Positions 48,102 to 60,862 are shown, counted from the stretch's first letter. The stretch is 64,000 nucleotides of DNA from Calycina herbarum (GCA_001414485.1 LLEY01000029.1:62001-126000); one strand, 5' to 3'. Numbers and translations are program-made. Notes: generated by a model not told the origin, from the sequence alone.

Positions 48102-49057
48102 GATAGGTGACAATAATCGTATTGCGACTGAATAAATAGGGCAAAAAAAGCGACGGGTTATTTGCGCTGCAGTTTTCGGTCTTAGTCGCGTATGCTAGAC
48201 TCTCTGAGGGACCGTGTGTTGAGTTACAGGTTTCAAGACGGTGACCGGTAGGGGAGATACACTTAAGTAGTCCAAGTTGGACTGTGACCTATGCAATCCG
48301 CCTTGTTTCAGTAAGCATGCGAGTTGAATTTCTGACCTTAGTATGTAACGCATCCCAAGTGAATGGTGAGTGACAACATATAATTTACCTATACTCAGTG
48401 AATCCATGAAGTAAGAGAATTGGGCAATGCTCATTTGTAAGAAATGTGCTAAGTAGTTGGAATTAATGAATTGAATTATCAGAAAAGGCTTAGAAGAACG
48501 ACAAACGTACTCGTCTTGGACGTTTTCAATTAATAGCCATGGTTATCCAATGGTCTCTCGTATATTGAATGCTTGAGAGCGATGACTGATTCTCTTACTT
48601 CGGAGATTTGCAAGTGACAGATTGGTTTTAATCAATTTCTTTTCACCGCCATCCACCTGAAGCAGTTTTAATTATTTCGAATTTCCTAGTTCTGTCTCAA
48701 CTCTCCCTAGATACCTAGTTAGAGCTTTCACCCTTGTTTTCGAAGTCAATTCAAGCGAGGATATCCACCCTAAGTCACTTACCTATTTTAAAACACTAAT
48801 AGCTCATCACTGGCAAGATACCAAAAGTGATTCATAGTTCTTTAATTATACGTATTCAAACACTCTAAATTTCAAAGGGGTTTCTCTACCTCCAAAAGCC
48901 AGGGACAACACGAGCAAACCATTCGAGAGCCATTGCGATATTACACAGAAAATGAACTAGCCTTTCGTTCGGAAGACAAGAGGCCCAATGCGTATTTATA
49001 TCTTCAAGGCCAGAGGAACAATTTAGTCTACGACAATCGATAGAATATTTTACTCAA
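48102..49057. other. Intergenic region
   Basis: Nearly 1 kb with only short, unsupported frames. Confidence 0.5.
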
Positions 49058-51047
49058 TTAACGTCTAGCTACAGGTTTGTATGTCAGTCCAGAGATATCA
49101 TCAGTGAAGAGAAGTTCTCGTGGAATCCCCCGCTCGTCTCCCAAGCTCAAAAGCCACTCCCTACGCTTTGCATATTTCTCGCTCGTGTCAAATCTGGAAT
49201 GAAACGCCAACAAATAATGTAAGTTAAACCAGTCGCATCTTGGCTTTGTAGTTCCTCCCCTAACAACACCTTGTGTCTTTTCTTGACGTTTGAAACTTTC
49301 CCAGCAAATGACATGAGGTGTACGATCCCAGAGCCCTTGGAAGAACTGTTCTTCATCAAAAAGTAGATCATAACCCCTTGCAGCCTTTCCAAAAGGCTCC
49401 TCACTGGTACATCTCTGGACATCAGGGACGTGAAGAAAACAGCTCTGTTCACCAGCTTTATGATTGTCGGTCCAATTAACCTTGTAGCTTTCCTTGTGAA
49501 TCTCCAAGTGCCGGTCACATAACTTGAAGTGATCCGGTATCATAAGAACAATCTCCAACATTTTGGCAGGAAAGATATAGCCAGAATAATACAGTTCTGA
49601 GGCGGTGCCCCTCATATTCCACATTCTGTCCCTGTGTAACAGGCAAAGGGGGGAGTCGATGGGATGCATGAAGTCGTCCCAAAGCAGGCCTTCAGAAAAC
49701 GCATTGAGCTCCCAGTCTCCTTCCGTGATAAGCTTATAGGCGACATTCTTCCCAAGTGGTTTTACTTCTAGCGGCTGCCCAATGTCAGGTTCCATCACAC
49801 AAACTATGTATTTGTAGAGAGGCCTGGTTCCAAGTAGAGCAGAGGCTATGTCGAGACGTTAGTGCGGTGTGATATTTGCTTGGGAAGTTGACACTTACGG
49901 ATAGATTTATAGGCATTTCCCTCGCTTACACGCCCTTGAAAGAAAACGTAGAAGGTATTAACATTAAAGAAAATAGGTCGGGCCTCTTCATGCAATTGAT
50001 GGCACACCAAGGAAATATTCACAAGATCTGTATAGGTGCTGTTCGAAGACCATTTTGTACCGTCGGGTCTTATTCTTGTGGGATTGGTGAGGAGGAATTC
50101 GAGGATGATGGCCCGGACATCATAATTTGTGTCGAGAAGAGTAGTGTTCGATTGCGACGGTCGGCTTTTTGTAGCTTCCTCCTGAATCACCTTCAAAGCC
50201 GGCGGAGGAAGGGCGAGAAGAGTGCCTTCAATTGATGAACCCTTTAGAGAGGCAGCTTCTCCGTTATTCTTCGTCGCTATAAGACGGTTGCGGAGAAGAG
50301 CAGCCCCAGACGCAGTCGTCGGCTTGGTTGTGACTCTCTTTTCTCTTGTCAAGTCAGGAAGAGGAAGAGGAGCGGCTCGTGAGAGAAGCGAAGGTGATAT
50401 AAAGTCATCTTTCCCGTTTAGCTTTGACTGAGAGTGAGCAGCGGCAGAATGTAGTGGGAGGTTTGGATGAATATCACTGTTCAAACTTGCGGAACGAATG
50501 GTAAGAAGAGTTATAGCGGATGGCAATGTGGTCGCGGGGGCCTCGTTCTGAATGGCTTTGAAGGCTGGTGGTTGAAAGCGACGAGTGGTAGGGTCGTATA
50601 CTGGCCAGACTCTCTTGGAGGCTCTCTTTCGAAAATTCGCAAGGGCCGGAGAAACACGATGGATGACAGGCGCGGTGTGGTCTGAATACGTTGATTTTTT
50701 CGGGGCCATGCTCATTTGACCTGCCTTGACTGGTAACAGCACGGTGCCTGCGAGGAGTGGGCTGACTGGGACTGATCTCAAAATGTTAGCAGCTGGGCAT
50801 CGCAAGAGTGGTCGAATGGATACTTGCAAATTTCAGGCGCCATGCTCTGTACGGGTTGTGAACTACTATTACCTTGGCCGGTGGCATGGAATGGATTGGA
50901 CAGCGATGGCGGGATGATGGCTGGTTTCTTTTCGTCTCCTTCGAGGCGTCGTCCCTCGAGGGGTGGCATGAGGTCGGTATTGGGGTCTGGTGCAAAACTG
51001 CAGACGATATTCAAAGAATCGGATGTGTCGGGTGCTGGATCCATCAT
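49058..51047 (-). CDS. Intact member B of the 25-51 kb family, unknown function (624 aa, 3 exons)
   Basis: Proposed exons 51047-50824, 50761-49899 and 49845-49058. The second intron (53 nt) has a strong GTAAGT donor and AG acceptor. The first (62 nt) has a weaker GTATCC donor but a perfect TGCTAAC branch. The only start without it is a TTG at 50829, so the upstream ATG at 51047 is preferred. The N-terminal ~285 residues are low-complexity and Pro/Ser/Thr-rich. The core reads TNYDVRAIILEFLLTNPTRI, LSLVCHQLHEEARPIFFNVN, NTFYV. Exon 3 holds a second conserved block (HRDRMWNM, IPDHFKLCDRHLEIH, CDWFNLHYLLAFHSRFD). The core resembles fungal F-box-like/2EXR domains in spacing only. Two broken paralogs lie at 25.3-29.7 kb. 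Confidence 0.75.
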
Positions 51048-52006
51048 GTGCACAAGTGTTTAGTTTGAGATTTTAAGCCCGAGTCGATGAAAGGTATGTA
51101 TGGTAGATTGGCTAGACCATGGGGCTCGACTGGACTTGACTTGAATCACAAGCAGCATGAATTTTGATGAATTTATTGATTCACTGTGAGCTAGAGAACA
51201 GAAATATCTCATCCTCATACACTAGCAGGAGTTATACGCGAATCTCCATATAAAATTGAATTACTTTCTATTCGATTCACGCTCGAATTGAATAGAGTCT
51301 TTAATTCCGAGAATCGTTTGGTTCAAAAAGCACTATTCAACGTCCATTCGTTGTGGAATAGGTTCTTGGCACACTATTCGTGAATATCCCATACAAAAGT
51401 CCTTTATTCGTGAACAGGTCTGAATGTACATATTAGCTCCTATTCAATTCGGCCCATACACCTCAGGATACCCTGTAAATATGACTACCTGCTTGCTGTA
51501 CTCTAAGCGTATATCCAGCCGCGCATATAGTATTCTGTGTAGCAACGCACTCCAAGGACGTCGAAACTTTAAGGGGAGGAATAGATAGTAATAGCAAAGA
51601 ATCTAAAGAGATCAAAGGACTAAGTCGGTTACCCGCATAGCCCATCGCATCTTGACAGCTACGGCGGAAGAGCATAGGCAGGGAGTAGAAATATAGGCAA
51701 GGTTTCACAGCTAAACAAGTCAAAGTACACTTCACTAAAACAAATAGAAAAGACCTATGCTAAGGCTATTAAAGACGAATAGAAGCCAAAATTAAATTTT
51801 AAAAAAGCGTGCCAAACAAGCTCTAAGTGAATTGGGGAAATAACTTCCAGCCTTCTTCTGAAAAGGAAAATAAGTTCCCACCTCACATTCGCTCAACCTA
51901 GAATCCATCTCTCCTAAGTACAACATCCCAAGGTCAACCTTCGAAAGCAAACAAAGAACAACTAACACGTCTCAGTGCATACTCAGACACTACAATCAAA
52001 GCTTAG
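51048..52006. other. Divergent intergenic region
   Basis: Shared upstream region of two divergent genes. Contains loose repeats of ATTCGTGAATA type around 51290-51410. The frame 51463-51735 (minus) has no ATG start and no homology that I recognise. Confidence 0.4.
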
Positions 52007-52501
52007 ATGAATCCCACTCCAGAATCTCTAGCAATGGATAGTAATTCGGCTCAACAATTTACCTTGCCCTACCACTGCTCCACCAAGGTTCCATCCTCTA
52101 CCAGCGCTCTCCAAAGTTCACTTGCAGCTCAACAATCTGCACCAGGACCTTCCAACATTGATACACCCTCAGCCACCAACGCCCACTCCTCAGAAATACA
52201 CCCCCTCATAGACGCGTATCAAGCGCACTCTTTGAAGACCAGCAGCCTCTCTCAAAACGAGCTATTCGAAGAGCTTTGCCGAATAATCAAAGCCTGCAAG
52301 AAGACCCAACAAGAGCATAATTGGAGTGTCAAGAAGGATATAGCTTCGATCAAAAGGTTGAGGGCAAATGATCAAGGTCAAGGACAAAATGAGCTCGAGC
52401 AGGTTTTGCGAGAATCGAGACGTACCTGTGTGGCTCGAGGGGATCTTGTCATAGCAAGAGGTGTGAAGAAGAGACGAAATTGGTCTTTGCCAAAGGCTTG
52501 A
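52007..52501 (+). CDS. Small hypothetical protein (164 aa)
   Basis: Complete ATG-to-TGA frame with normal codon use. The first ~65 residues are Ser/Pro/Ala/Gln-rich. From ~75 there is an amphipathic helical region (SQNELFEELCRIIKACKKTQ, then KKDIASIKRLRAND), and the end is basic (VKKRRNWSLPKA). There is no signal peptide or known motif. A 3' exon cannot be excluded. I do not recognise the gene. Confidence 0.6.
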   Translation: MNPTPESLAMDSNSAQQFTLPYHCSTKVPSSTSALQSSLAAQQSAPGPSNIDTPSATNAHSSEIHPLIDAYQAHSLKTSSLSQNELFEELCRIIKACKKTQQEHNWSVKKDIASIKRLRANDQGQGQNELEQVLRESRRTCVARGDLVIARGVKKRRNWSLPKA

Positions 52502-53290
52502 GTGGGTCGATGGCCAAAGCCCATTTTGATATTGGAACTATTGAAAAAGCTGGGTACAGGGGTATGGCGGTCCGCTAGCGCCAATTTTAGCTCCAGCCCG
52601 CACCTTCCTATTGGCTCTTTCCAACGACCATCAGCTTTGCGACATGCAACAAAAGGTTGGTTGATACCTTATGGCCTTGCTGCTTGCCCTGACGACGTCA
52701 TGATAGAGACCTTTTGCTCTTGGCCACCTGTGAGATGTTTCTGTGGTTTTTATGGGGGGGGGGTTGTCATTAGCGAGTAAAATAGTAGCAGTATTTTACA
52801 TCTTTGCTCCCGGCTTTGTGAAATAGTACATGAATATATATTAATCTCTTTCTACCTCGCCTCCCTCCATGCCGGACTGATGTTCAATTATAATCGCACT
52901 TACGTGAAAAATCGAAACTCGCTGAAAAGAAGCAGTTTGTAAACCACTATCTCTTCTTCGGTTGAGTCAATTGTTTTCAAGTATTTCTCCACCATTGGTT
53001 TCTAAAACCACCTCTCTATTTAACTAACATGCTAATTGAATTTGGTTTCCATCAGTCTCCCAGTTTCTCAACCCAACGCCCGAAATCCAAACGATCCTCG
53101 TCCTACTCTTATTCCTCAAGCCAAAAAGCGTTCATTCCTTCACTTTGACCTTGCTCACGTTGTATACAGAACAAACTTTCCCCCAAACCAGCTCACCCAC
53201 AACAATGATTGGTTGAATTTACTTAGAACTAAGTACTTAAGACCCACTATTTCCAGCTGCAAATTCGCTCTGCCCGAAACTCCTCTCTCC
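52502..53290. other. Intergenic region
   Basis: No supported gene. Includes a poly-G run at about 52753-52764. Confidence 0.4.
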
Positions 53291-53793
53291 ATGACTACTG
53301 GTAGGTCTCGCCAAGCGAAGGTTTCTAATGAAACCAAACAATCACAGTGTCACCTACTCAGCACCACACACCTCAGGCTCGTTCTTCATCCCACACCAGA
53401 CACACCAGCCCCGACTTCCAACCCGCCCGACCAATCAACCTCATCCGCAACCACAAACCTCTGTAGCAACACGGCCCAAACCTGCTCTTAGTCTCAAGCT
53501 TCTACACCATCATCACTTCACCAACCGACAATCCCCCCATCATCTCCAATAACATCACCAGCCCCTCAACCCTCGACACTCTCCCACCCATCACCCACAA
53601 AATTCGTGACCATTTCAATTCTCTCTATTCCAGATTGAACCTCGACCTCCCAATAAGACTCTCTCAGCAACAGGAACCAAAACAAGAACAAATAGCAAAA
53701 CCAAAGACAAGAGAGGCCCAAGAAAAAGCCGAGAGAACGAAACAAGCTATGCTTCATATTTGTAAGAAAAATTGGAAAAGATTCTTAATATAA
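53291..53793 (+). pseudogene. Possible small gene or pseudogene, structure uncertain
   Basis: A plausible start (MTTG at 53291) is followed by a canonical-looking intron (GTAGGT donor at 53301, CTAAT branch, CACAG acceptor near 53345). After splicing, one frame runs through Pro/Ser/His-rich sequence. It is broken by a single TAG near 53465. It then continues as a more protein-like segment (TLDTLPPITHKIRDHFNSLY, later REAQEKAERTKQAMLHICKK) to TAA at 53791-53793. Either there is a further intron I cannot place, or the gene is dead. No homology recognised. Confidence 0.35.
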
Positions 53794-55627
53794 TAGAACG
53801 TGGTATTTTCAATCTTCTCGAACTTGAGCGAATAGACACCTCTCTCTTAAGTATCTGTTTTTGAAACCTTTCACATTAATATAAGTATCTAGATAAAAGT
53901 CTCTATCTCTAACTAAACAACCTATCAAAGCTACTTAGCACCTTATAATCAGCCTGAAAGAATCAAATCCAATCTTCTAATACTCTTCTATACCAACTCC
54001 AAATTATCTCCATCAAGTAACCCACACCTTCAAAGGAATCCGACTCTTTATTTAAATCTTATTTTTCTCTTCTTTCCATCTATCTCTCTATTCACAGTTA
54101 ATCTACAAATACTACGATAAATGGAAATCCTTACAATTAGTAAATAACCTACAAATAGTCCTTGTCAAAAAAACCTCTTTCTATTAATAGATAATCTATA
54201 ATTACTAAAATTCTATAATATATTTCTCAGATATAACACTTCAACCTAATACTCCAAGCGAAGAATTAAAAGACGATAAATTCTCGATATAAGAAGTAAT
54301 TAGGAGCCGATAGATCTTCCCATATTTTCTGTTTATCTTTGCGATTTTATTCAAGACGCTAGCACACATCTATAATCTATACTAGACTCGTCAATGTTTT
54401 CTCGGAGATGTTACTTTACTAAGAGATGCTACGTTACTAAGAGATATTACTTACATATTACTCGGAAGTATTACCAGGCTACCAGCACTTCTTAGAGAAA
54501 TGACATCAACTTCAGATCTGTGGTTCCTCGGATATATATTTTAGTTGGAAGGTATTCTCATGTTCGCTCTGGAATATCTCTCGGTTTTACTTCTCGGAGA
54601 TACTTAGCTCGGAGATATTCTACTTTGAATATATCGTTTTATCTCGAAGATATTACTTGGAATTATTTCTCAGAGATATTTACTTTAAATTTATTATTCT
54701 TGGCTTAGAGATATCTACTTCGGATTTCCTTTACAGATTTACTTCTTAGATATATTACTCTCTCCTATCATCCCTCTCTCAAATATATCATCTCACCCCT
54801 CTTTCTCACCCCTCTTTCTCACCCCTCTTTCTCACCCCTCTTTCTCAGATCTATTTCTCACCCCTCTTTCTCAGATCTATTTCATACCCACCTCACGATT
54901 CCCAGAAATATCATCTCAAAAATATCACTTCCCTTATATTTAATCAATTTTTCACAAATCATTTCTCGGAATTACCTTTCGGTCTCGGATTCATTTCCCA
55001 ATCTCGCAGTTATTTTCATTCTCGCTCGGGATGTACGACTTGGAAATTTGCAAATATCTTCGGCAATACTATACCTAGGTACTACCTACAGACCAGAGCC
55101 CATACACCACACCTTAATCCACTGTAGCAGTACACTGAAGCCGTCATCTACCAGGGGCGTTGTATTTCAGTAGACCTCTCTATTCTTCAGAGCTCAGCTA
55201 CGTCTCGCTTACCCCAACATAATTTCTTCCAAGTCTCAACGGCTCTTCAGAGTGACACTAAACCAGAAGTCTTCAGAGCACATCACAGAGCATTTTAGCA
55301 TACTGCCCTATAGTCTTCCCAACCGCGTCCGTATATAAAGAGAGAGCAAATCCCCGAATAAATAAAGTGTAACAGTACTACCTATGTATGCATATTCTAT
55401 ACTCATTTCTCATCCATCCCCAAGCCCCATACTATACCCATGCCCCTAAAACCACAAAAAGAAAGCAATACAAACGCCTAATTTCAACGCTCCCTCCGAA
55501 CCTGATATATAACCCCGACCATAATAAAAATCCGCCTGCAAAAGAGAGCCCAAGCACAAGGCCCTGGCCAAAAAACAATGACTTACAAGACACTAAAGAG
55601 CCTATTGCATTTCATACACGACCTACT
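53794..55627. repeat. AT-rich region with degenerate and tandem repeats
   Basis: From about 54.38 to 54.73 kb there is a diverged array built on TCTCGGAGATATTACTT-like words. 54791-54881 holds seven 13-nt units, five TCTCACCCCTCTT and two TCTCAGATCTATT in alternation at the end. No supported gene. The + frame beginning at 55388 overlaps the last exon of the next gene and is not supported. Confidence 0.6.
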
Positions 55628-56998
55628 TCAATGCGCAATGTTCTCCCCCAGAATACGATAACACTCCGAAGGATCCTCAAACACATACCAACAATTCCTC
55701 GGTACGCCCTCAAACGCTTTCTCAAATCGTTTCGGGTCATTCTTCTCTTCCATGCCGAGTGCGGCGATATCTGTCACCTTTCGGATGAGGATGAGGTGGA
55801 TCCAATTTGGGTATTTGCGGAATCTGGATTATATTAGTTCAGGTAAAGATTGATACGCGACATGGAAAGGAGGATTTGGAATGACGTACATCTCCCCATA
55901 AGCCTCCGGATCACTCTGCGTACTATCTCCAATACAAATCATCCTCCTTCTTGGGAACCAAGAATTGATCTTTGAGATTCGATCCACTTTATAAGCTTGT
56001 GTTCCCAAAGTGAGATTTGACAGTAGACCCGAGAGGTTCATCCAGCTCGAATCTCGAAGAATCATTGTTCCTTGAGGGAAGAAACGTTGGCGAAATGCCG
56101 AAAGGAAAGAATATAGGTTATAGGGCGAGGCGGAGAGGTAGAACCACGGGGATTGGGTGGAGACTAGGGTTTGGAGGTAGGCGTAGAGCTCGGGCATTCC
56201 TGCTACTGGAGTTGCGTCTGAGACGAAGGTTGAGCGGAGGATACCTATGGGGTCGCTGGTTTGGGTGATTTTAATGGTATCGTCGATATCTAATACTCAT
56301 CAGTATACAAGCCCGGGTTTCTTGGTTCTATTTCTCTTACCTGATATAATACCCCAGCCCTCTGGTTCCGCATAGGCAATCCGGGATCCCAAAACCCCGT
56401 TGGTGCCTCGTGGAACTATTGCATTAACCCCAACAATATCTCCGCCTCGACCCTCAGGCACTTTCTTGATATCACTGCAAATGCCGTTTCTCCCTCCAGG
56501 ACCAAGCTTCAAGTCCATTTTCCCGGTATGGTCAACTTTGACGACTCTTCCGGGCAGAATATCTTGCAAGAAAGGCATCAACCTTTCTTGAATCCTCTCT
56601 TCCTGTTTATCACCCTTCGCAATGCCCAACTTCTCTGCCACATCTGCCACGACTGTGCTGACCTCTACCCCGCTATTCTTATCAAACACCGCTGCTACAA
56701 ACTCCGCCTCCCATTGTCCGGTTTGTTTGTTGCGATATGCGGTGTTGTCAAGTAGCCAGACAGTGTCATCGGAGGTGATGTCTTTGGGGAATGGATTCCA
56801 TGGTCCCAAGTAGGAGAGGACATTGTCGGTGATGGTGGGACGATTATCTGAGGCAGGAGCCTTGCGAATGTTGGGTAGAGTGGACTCAGTGGCATGAAAG
56901 CCTCGCTGCTCGCGCGAGCGGTTCTCGAGTTCGCTGGCGTGATACATCGTCTTGATTTCGGACACAGCGCCCTTTGCGTGATAGATGTACTTGGACAT
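55628..56998 (-). CDS. app1: App1-type phosphatidate phosphatase (417 aa, 3 exons)
   Basis: Exons 56998-56341, 56289-55890 and 55823-55628. Introns of 51 and 66 nt have GTAAGA/GTACGT donors and AG acceptors. The spliced length is 1254 nt. The first ATG gives MSKYIYHAKGAV. The catalytic signature of the App1 family (Mg-dependent, DxDxT) lies across the first splice: S-D220-I-D222-D-T224-IK. Also visible are RSTFVSDATPVAGMPELY, WFYLSASPYNLY, a late GDSTQSDPEAYGEI block and IRKVTDIAALGMEEKN, all typical of the family. In yeast App1 dephosphorylates phosphatidic acid to diacylglycerol at cortical actin patches and links lipid signalling to endocytosis. The yeast protein is longer, with extra C-terminal sequence. 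All key residues appear present. Confidence 0.93.
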
Positions 56999-59383
56999 TA
57001 TGGATAGAGGAGGGGTATACGAGTAGGTAGTCGACGGGACGGTCGTTCCTTCCCGCACTTGTTAGCGCTTGATGTTGGTGTGAACCTTGTTGGGTGAGTG
57101 AGTATGGTTGATGGCAAGAATAACGTGGAATGCAAAGTTTGGAAGGAAAGATCAAGAAGGGAAGAGAGATTGGGAAGGAAAGAAGGAAAGGTTTCTAAAG
57201 AGTTTCGAGTCAACTCCAGGTATGAAATAACAAAACATCACCGGGCCTGTCTGCGCCTTGGCTGAGATGAGAGCCTTTGGGCCATATTGGCATATTGGCA
57301 TATTGGCATATTGGCATATTGGCATATTGGCGGCTGGGAAATATCCAACAACCATTGACCATTGACCATTGACCATTGAAGCAACCACGTTGGGACTTCG
57401 CCATTCCCAGCCTACTAGGCAACTGTTGGGTACTGCCCAGCTGGATGAAGGCCCGTCGACTCCTCTGAGACCCCAAGATCCGAAAGGAGGCAGAATGGGG
57501 CATCACATCGCATCATGGTGATGATCGACGAGGGTTGAGGCTGTGGGTGGGACGTCATGAACAATGTCTCTGTCGTCGCACGGCAGCTGACCCCCTCATT
57601 TGATTCGACCATCGTATAGTGCTGGACATGTTCGATGACATCGAGTCGCATGCAGGAACCATTTGTCGAAATCATGCGAAATCAATAGATGTTGGTCCCG
57701 TTTTACGAAACTTCGCCCCCATTTCTGAGGGCACTCGCGACAGGTCTGACATCCCTTGGCGCTTGTGAGATCTCCACAGCGGGGAATTATCCGGTCGGGT
57801 CATTTCGATCCTATCTTGTAAAATGTTGCGACGTGCAACAAATCGTTGGGAAAGTTTCATCACGTTTTAACTTTATTTCCACCTGGGTGCTTTTCACGCT
57901 TCCATCTAGAACTCCATCATCTAGAACTCCAAGTAGTTCTGCTAGAGGTTAGAGGAAAGAAGGGGGATGCCTACATATGTAATACGGGGAAGAAATAAAG
58001 GGATCTATTAGCACTCTTGACTTGTTAAAACTTTTCCCTTGATGAAACTTAAAGAAAAATGATATGTTTGTCGAACGTGTCGCTGAAGATTATCCCTCAA
58101 GTACGAACTATGCTCGTAAGTCCTCGATTTTCCAGGAGTAAGTTACGAGTTACTCGTGGGTGAGCTGCCGATTACACTATTAGTAGACTGTCTACTAGAA
58201 CCTACATCGCGACAAGCAACAAAATATACACCCTTTTTTTGGTGCTCATGATTGGCTGTTCGCACGTGATTTGCCTCCTGTGATTTCCTCCTTGTAAATG
58301 AACCTCGTCTGCCGAGAACTGCTCTAGCCTTTCAGATCTCATTGAGATATGTAAGAAGTGTTCACAATAGATTTTATAATTGTTTGGCTTACTCGATGAT
58401 TAATAGCTTACTAGACAATTAATGGGTTACTTACAATTAATGGTTTACTCGACAGTTGATGGCTCACTCGACAATAATTCTTTTGGCAGTTTACTCGGCA
58501 CTTGAGAGTTTACTCGCAACTCTCTTTTGTAGATTACCCCACAATTAACAGCTGACTTGCGACTCCATCTTTCAGCCCCCAAATAATAATTCAGATCTTG
58601 TCCGGTCGCGTCATTTATGTTTGTTTATGCTTTTCAACAGTTTAGATTACTGCCCACGGAATGGGAGAGTGAAAATTCTTTACTGCGTTCTTTTTCATTC
58701 GTATATGTTTAGGTAGAGTTTGTTAGGAAGTTTGTTAGGAGGGGAGGAGGTCGTTCTTCGCGCCTTCCTCTCATACTGCTACTGCCAGCAGCTCCAACCA
58801 CATGGCCTGGGAAGGATGGGACGTTTCTGACTTGATTCTGGTTGAACTTTCCTTAGCTAGCTAGGTACGAATACATAGCTCATCATTCCGGACTTGACTA
58901 TAATAGAAACAGACGATGTTAAAATCCCTACACTGCGACATACAACAAAATATGTTTCTTATTCTTTTGGGTTCATAAGTGTCGTTATTCTACAAGTATT
59001 CTGTGATAGTTTGGCTTACTGAACAATTGATGTTTTACTCACAGCTCTTCTTACTCGGCATTTGATGGCTCACTATCCTTTTCCGCCCTAAACGATGGTT
59101 GGCTTACTCTGAATTTACTAGGTTACCCAGTATCATACTTGGGGGCCAAAAATGTTCGTAGCTCACTCGAAACTCTCTCTTGCCTCAAAGATAGTACTTA
59201 TCAATCAATATTGGAACTTTACTGGAATTAAGTCGAGAGAGCTCTCAAATAGCTGCTCAAGACACAAAGGGGGAGAAGGTTCGGCTTATCGTCGGCTGAC
59301 TCCTCCGATAATACCCCGCTTCGGAGCTCTCAGAACTGGTCGCTTCAGCCTTGCAAAGATCAACACCACCCCAAGAACTCAAT
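56999..59383. repeat. Intergenic region with short tandem and degenerate repeats
   Basis: 57283-57330 holds six exact CATATTGG units and 57351-57378 four ACCATTG units, within the app1 upstream region. Two diverged arrays of TTACTCGACAATTGATGG-like words lie at about 58380-58520 and 59000-59175. The intergenic distance between divergent start codons is about 2.4 kb. No gene supported. Confidence 0.65.
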
Positions 59384-60606
59384 ATGTCTGCATCGCAAAT
59401 ACCAAATCTGCTGGCTTCACGGGGCGGTCCCCGTTTACGAGGTGGTCGTGGAAGAGGTCGTGGTCGAGGATCAGGGCGGTCGGATGGCACTCCTGCCCAA
59501 CAACGAAAGGATCTCGATATTCAGTCAACAGATACAGATGCGGCGGTATCACGCCTCAGTGCAGTCTCTGTGGGTTATCTTGACGACCCATTTGCGCCAT
59601 ATTTTGTCAACGGACCTGGCGCACGGCGACTGCCGGTCATAAATCGCGGTACCTTACGATTTCTTCAAACGCGCTGCCCTTGGTTGCCCAGTACTGATAT
59701 CGTATCATAGGAACGTATACACGAACCACCGCTTTAGACATCCTCATTGATGCGTTCCTATCCCATGCCTCGAATGATACTCCCACGAAACAAATCATAT
59801 CTCTCGGTGCTGGAACAGATACAAGATATTTCCGCCTTCGCTCCAAAAACAAACATCGTAACCTGGTATATCACGAATTTGATTTTCCATCCGTCTGCGG
59901 AACAAAATCACGATTGGTTTCCACAAACCAAGCCCTGTCGGATCAGGATAAAACTGCCACCTTTTTCACAAAGCAGAGCAAAGATGCTGCGGATTCTGAT
60001 ATCGAGCCAGAATGGGGCTTTGCTGGGACAGAAAACGGGGAAACAGACATCCGTTACTGTTGCCACCCCCTTGATCTGCGTCGACTTCCATACACCCCTT
60101 CCATGAAAACACTCGATTACTTTCATGGTATTCGACGTGATTTACCTACACTTATAATTTCCGAATGCTGTCTGTGTTATTTGGAGGTGGATAATGCCCA
60201 AGATGTGATAAAATGGTTCGCGGATCGAATACCATCTCTGGGCATCGTGCTCTACGAACCAATAGGAGTTGACACATCCTTCGGACAGATGATGGTTGCA
60301 AATCTAGCCTCTAGGAATATCACGATGCCGACTGTCAAAATGTACAAGACCCTTTCGGACCAAGAACAGAGACTTTCAGATGCTGGTTTCAAAACTGCCG
60401 ATGTCGACGGCGGCCAAGAAGCAAAAACCATAGAGCATATCTGGGAAAACTGGACTAGTGTAGATGAAAAGGAAAGAGTTGACTCTCTTGAGGGATTGGA
60501 TGAGGTTGAAGAATGGCAGATATTGGCGCGACATTATGCCGTCGTTTGGGGTTGGCGGGGGAATCTAGAATGGGAGAATTGGAAGAGTATTCCCGAAAAT
60601 CAATGA
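59384..60606 (+). CDS. ppm1: Leucine carboxyl methyltransferase 1 (PP2A methyltransferase), 386 aa, 2 exons
   Basis: Exons 59384-59648 and 59711-60606, joined in frame across a 62-nt intron (GTACCT donor, ATAG acceptor); 1161 nt. The family methylates the C-terminal leucine carboxylate of the PP2A catalytic subunit with S-adenosylmethionine, in the cytosol. Visible hallmarks: a Gly/Arg-rich N-terminal stretch ([11 protein letters not shown]) as in many fungal orthologs, [29 protein letters not shown], and the SAM-binding motif [15 protein letters not shown] (residues 117-131). Also [21 protein letters not shown] and LYEPIG, and near the C-terminus HYAVVWGW. An upstream in-frame TTG exists, but the ATG at 59384 fits the family. 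Length is normal. Confidence 0.95.
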
Positions 60607-60862
60607 ACACTATTCCTGATCGTACCATCACTACACACGTTACCATGTGGCCATTCCGGTGATATTGTCGCGTATATGCTTACTAAATTTACCATAGGCT
60701 GATTACTCCAATGTTCCAAATACCGCGAAGCACGGGTGTAGCATTCCTCAAGTACCTCGCGTTGCCCCTCTAATATAAACCTCTCCCCATATTCCACTAT
60801 CGTTTCCTACATCATCTTGTCTGATGTTTGTGTCTGTCTGGACAGGTTCAACATCTACGAGA

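Noticed and set aside
55388..55837. Plus-strand frame of 149 aa
   Set aside because: Its second half is the antisense of app1 exon 3; the first half is composition-driven and unlike any protein.
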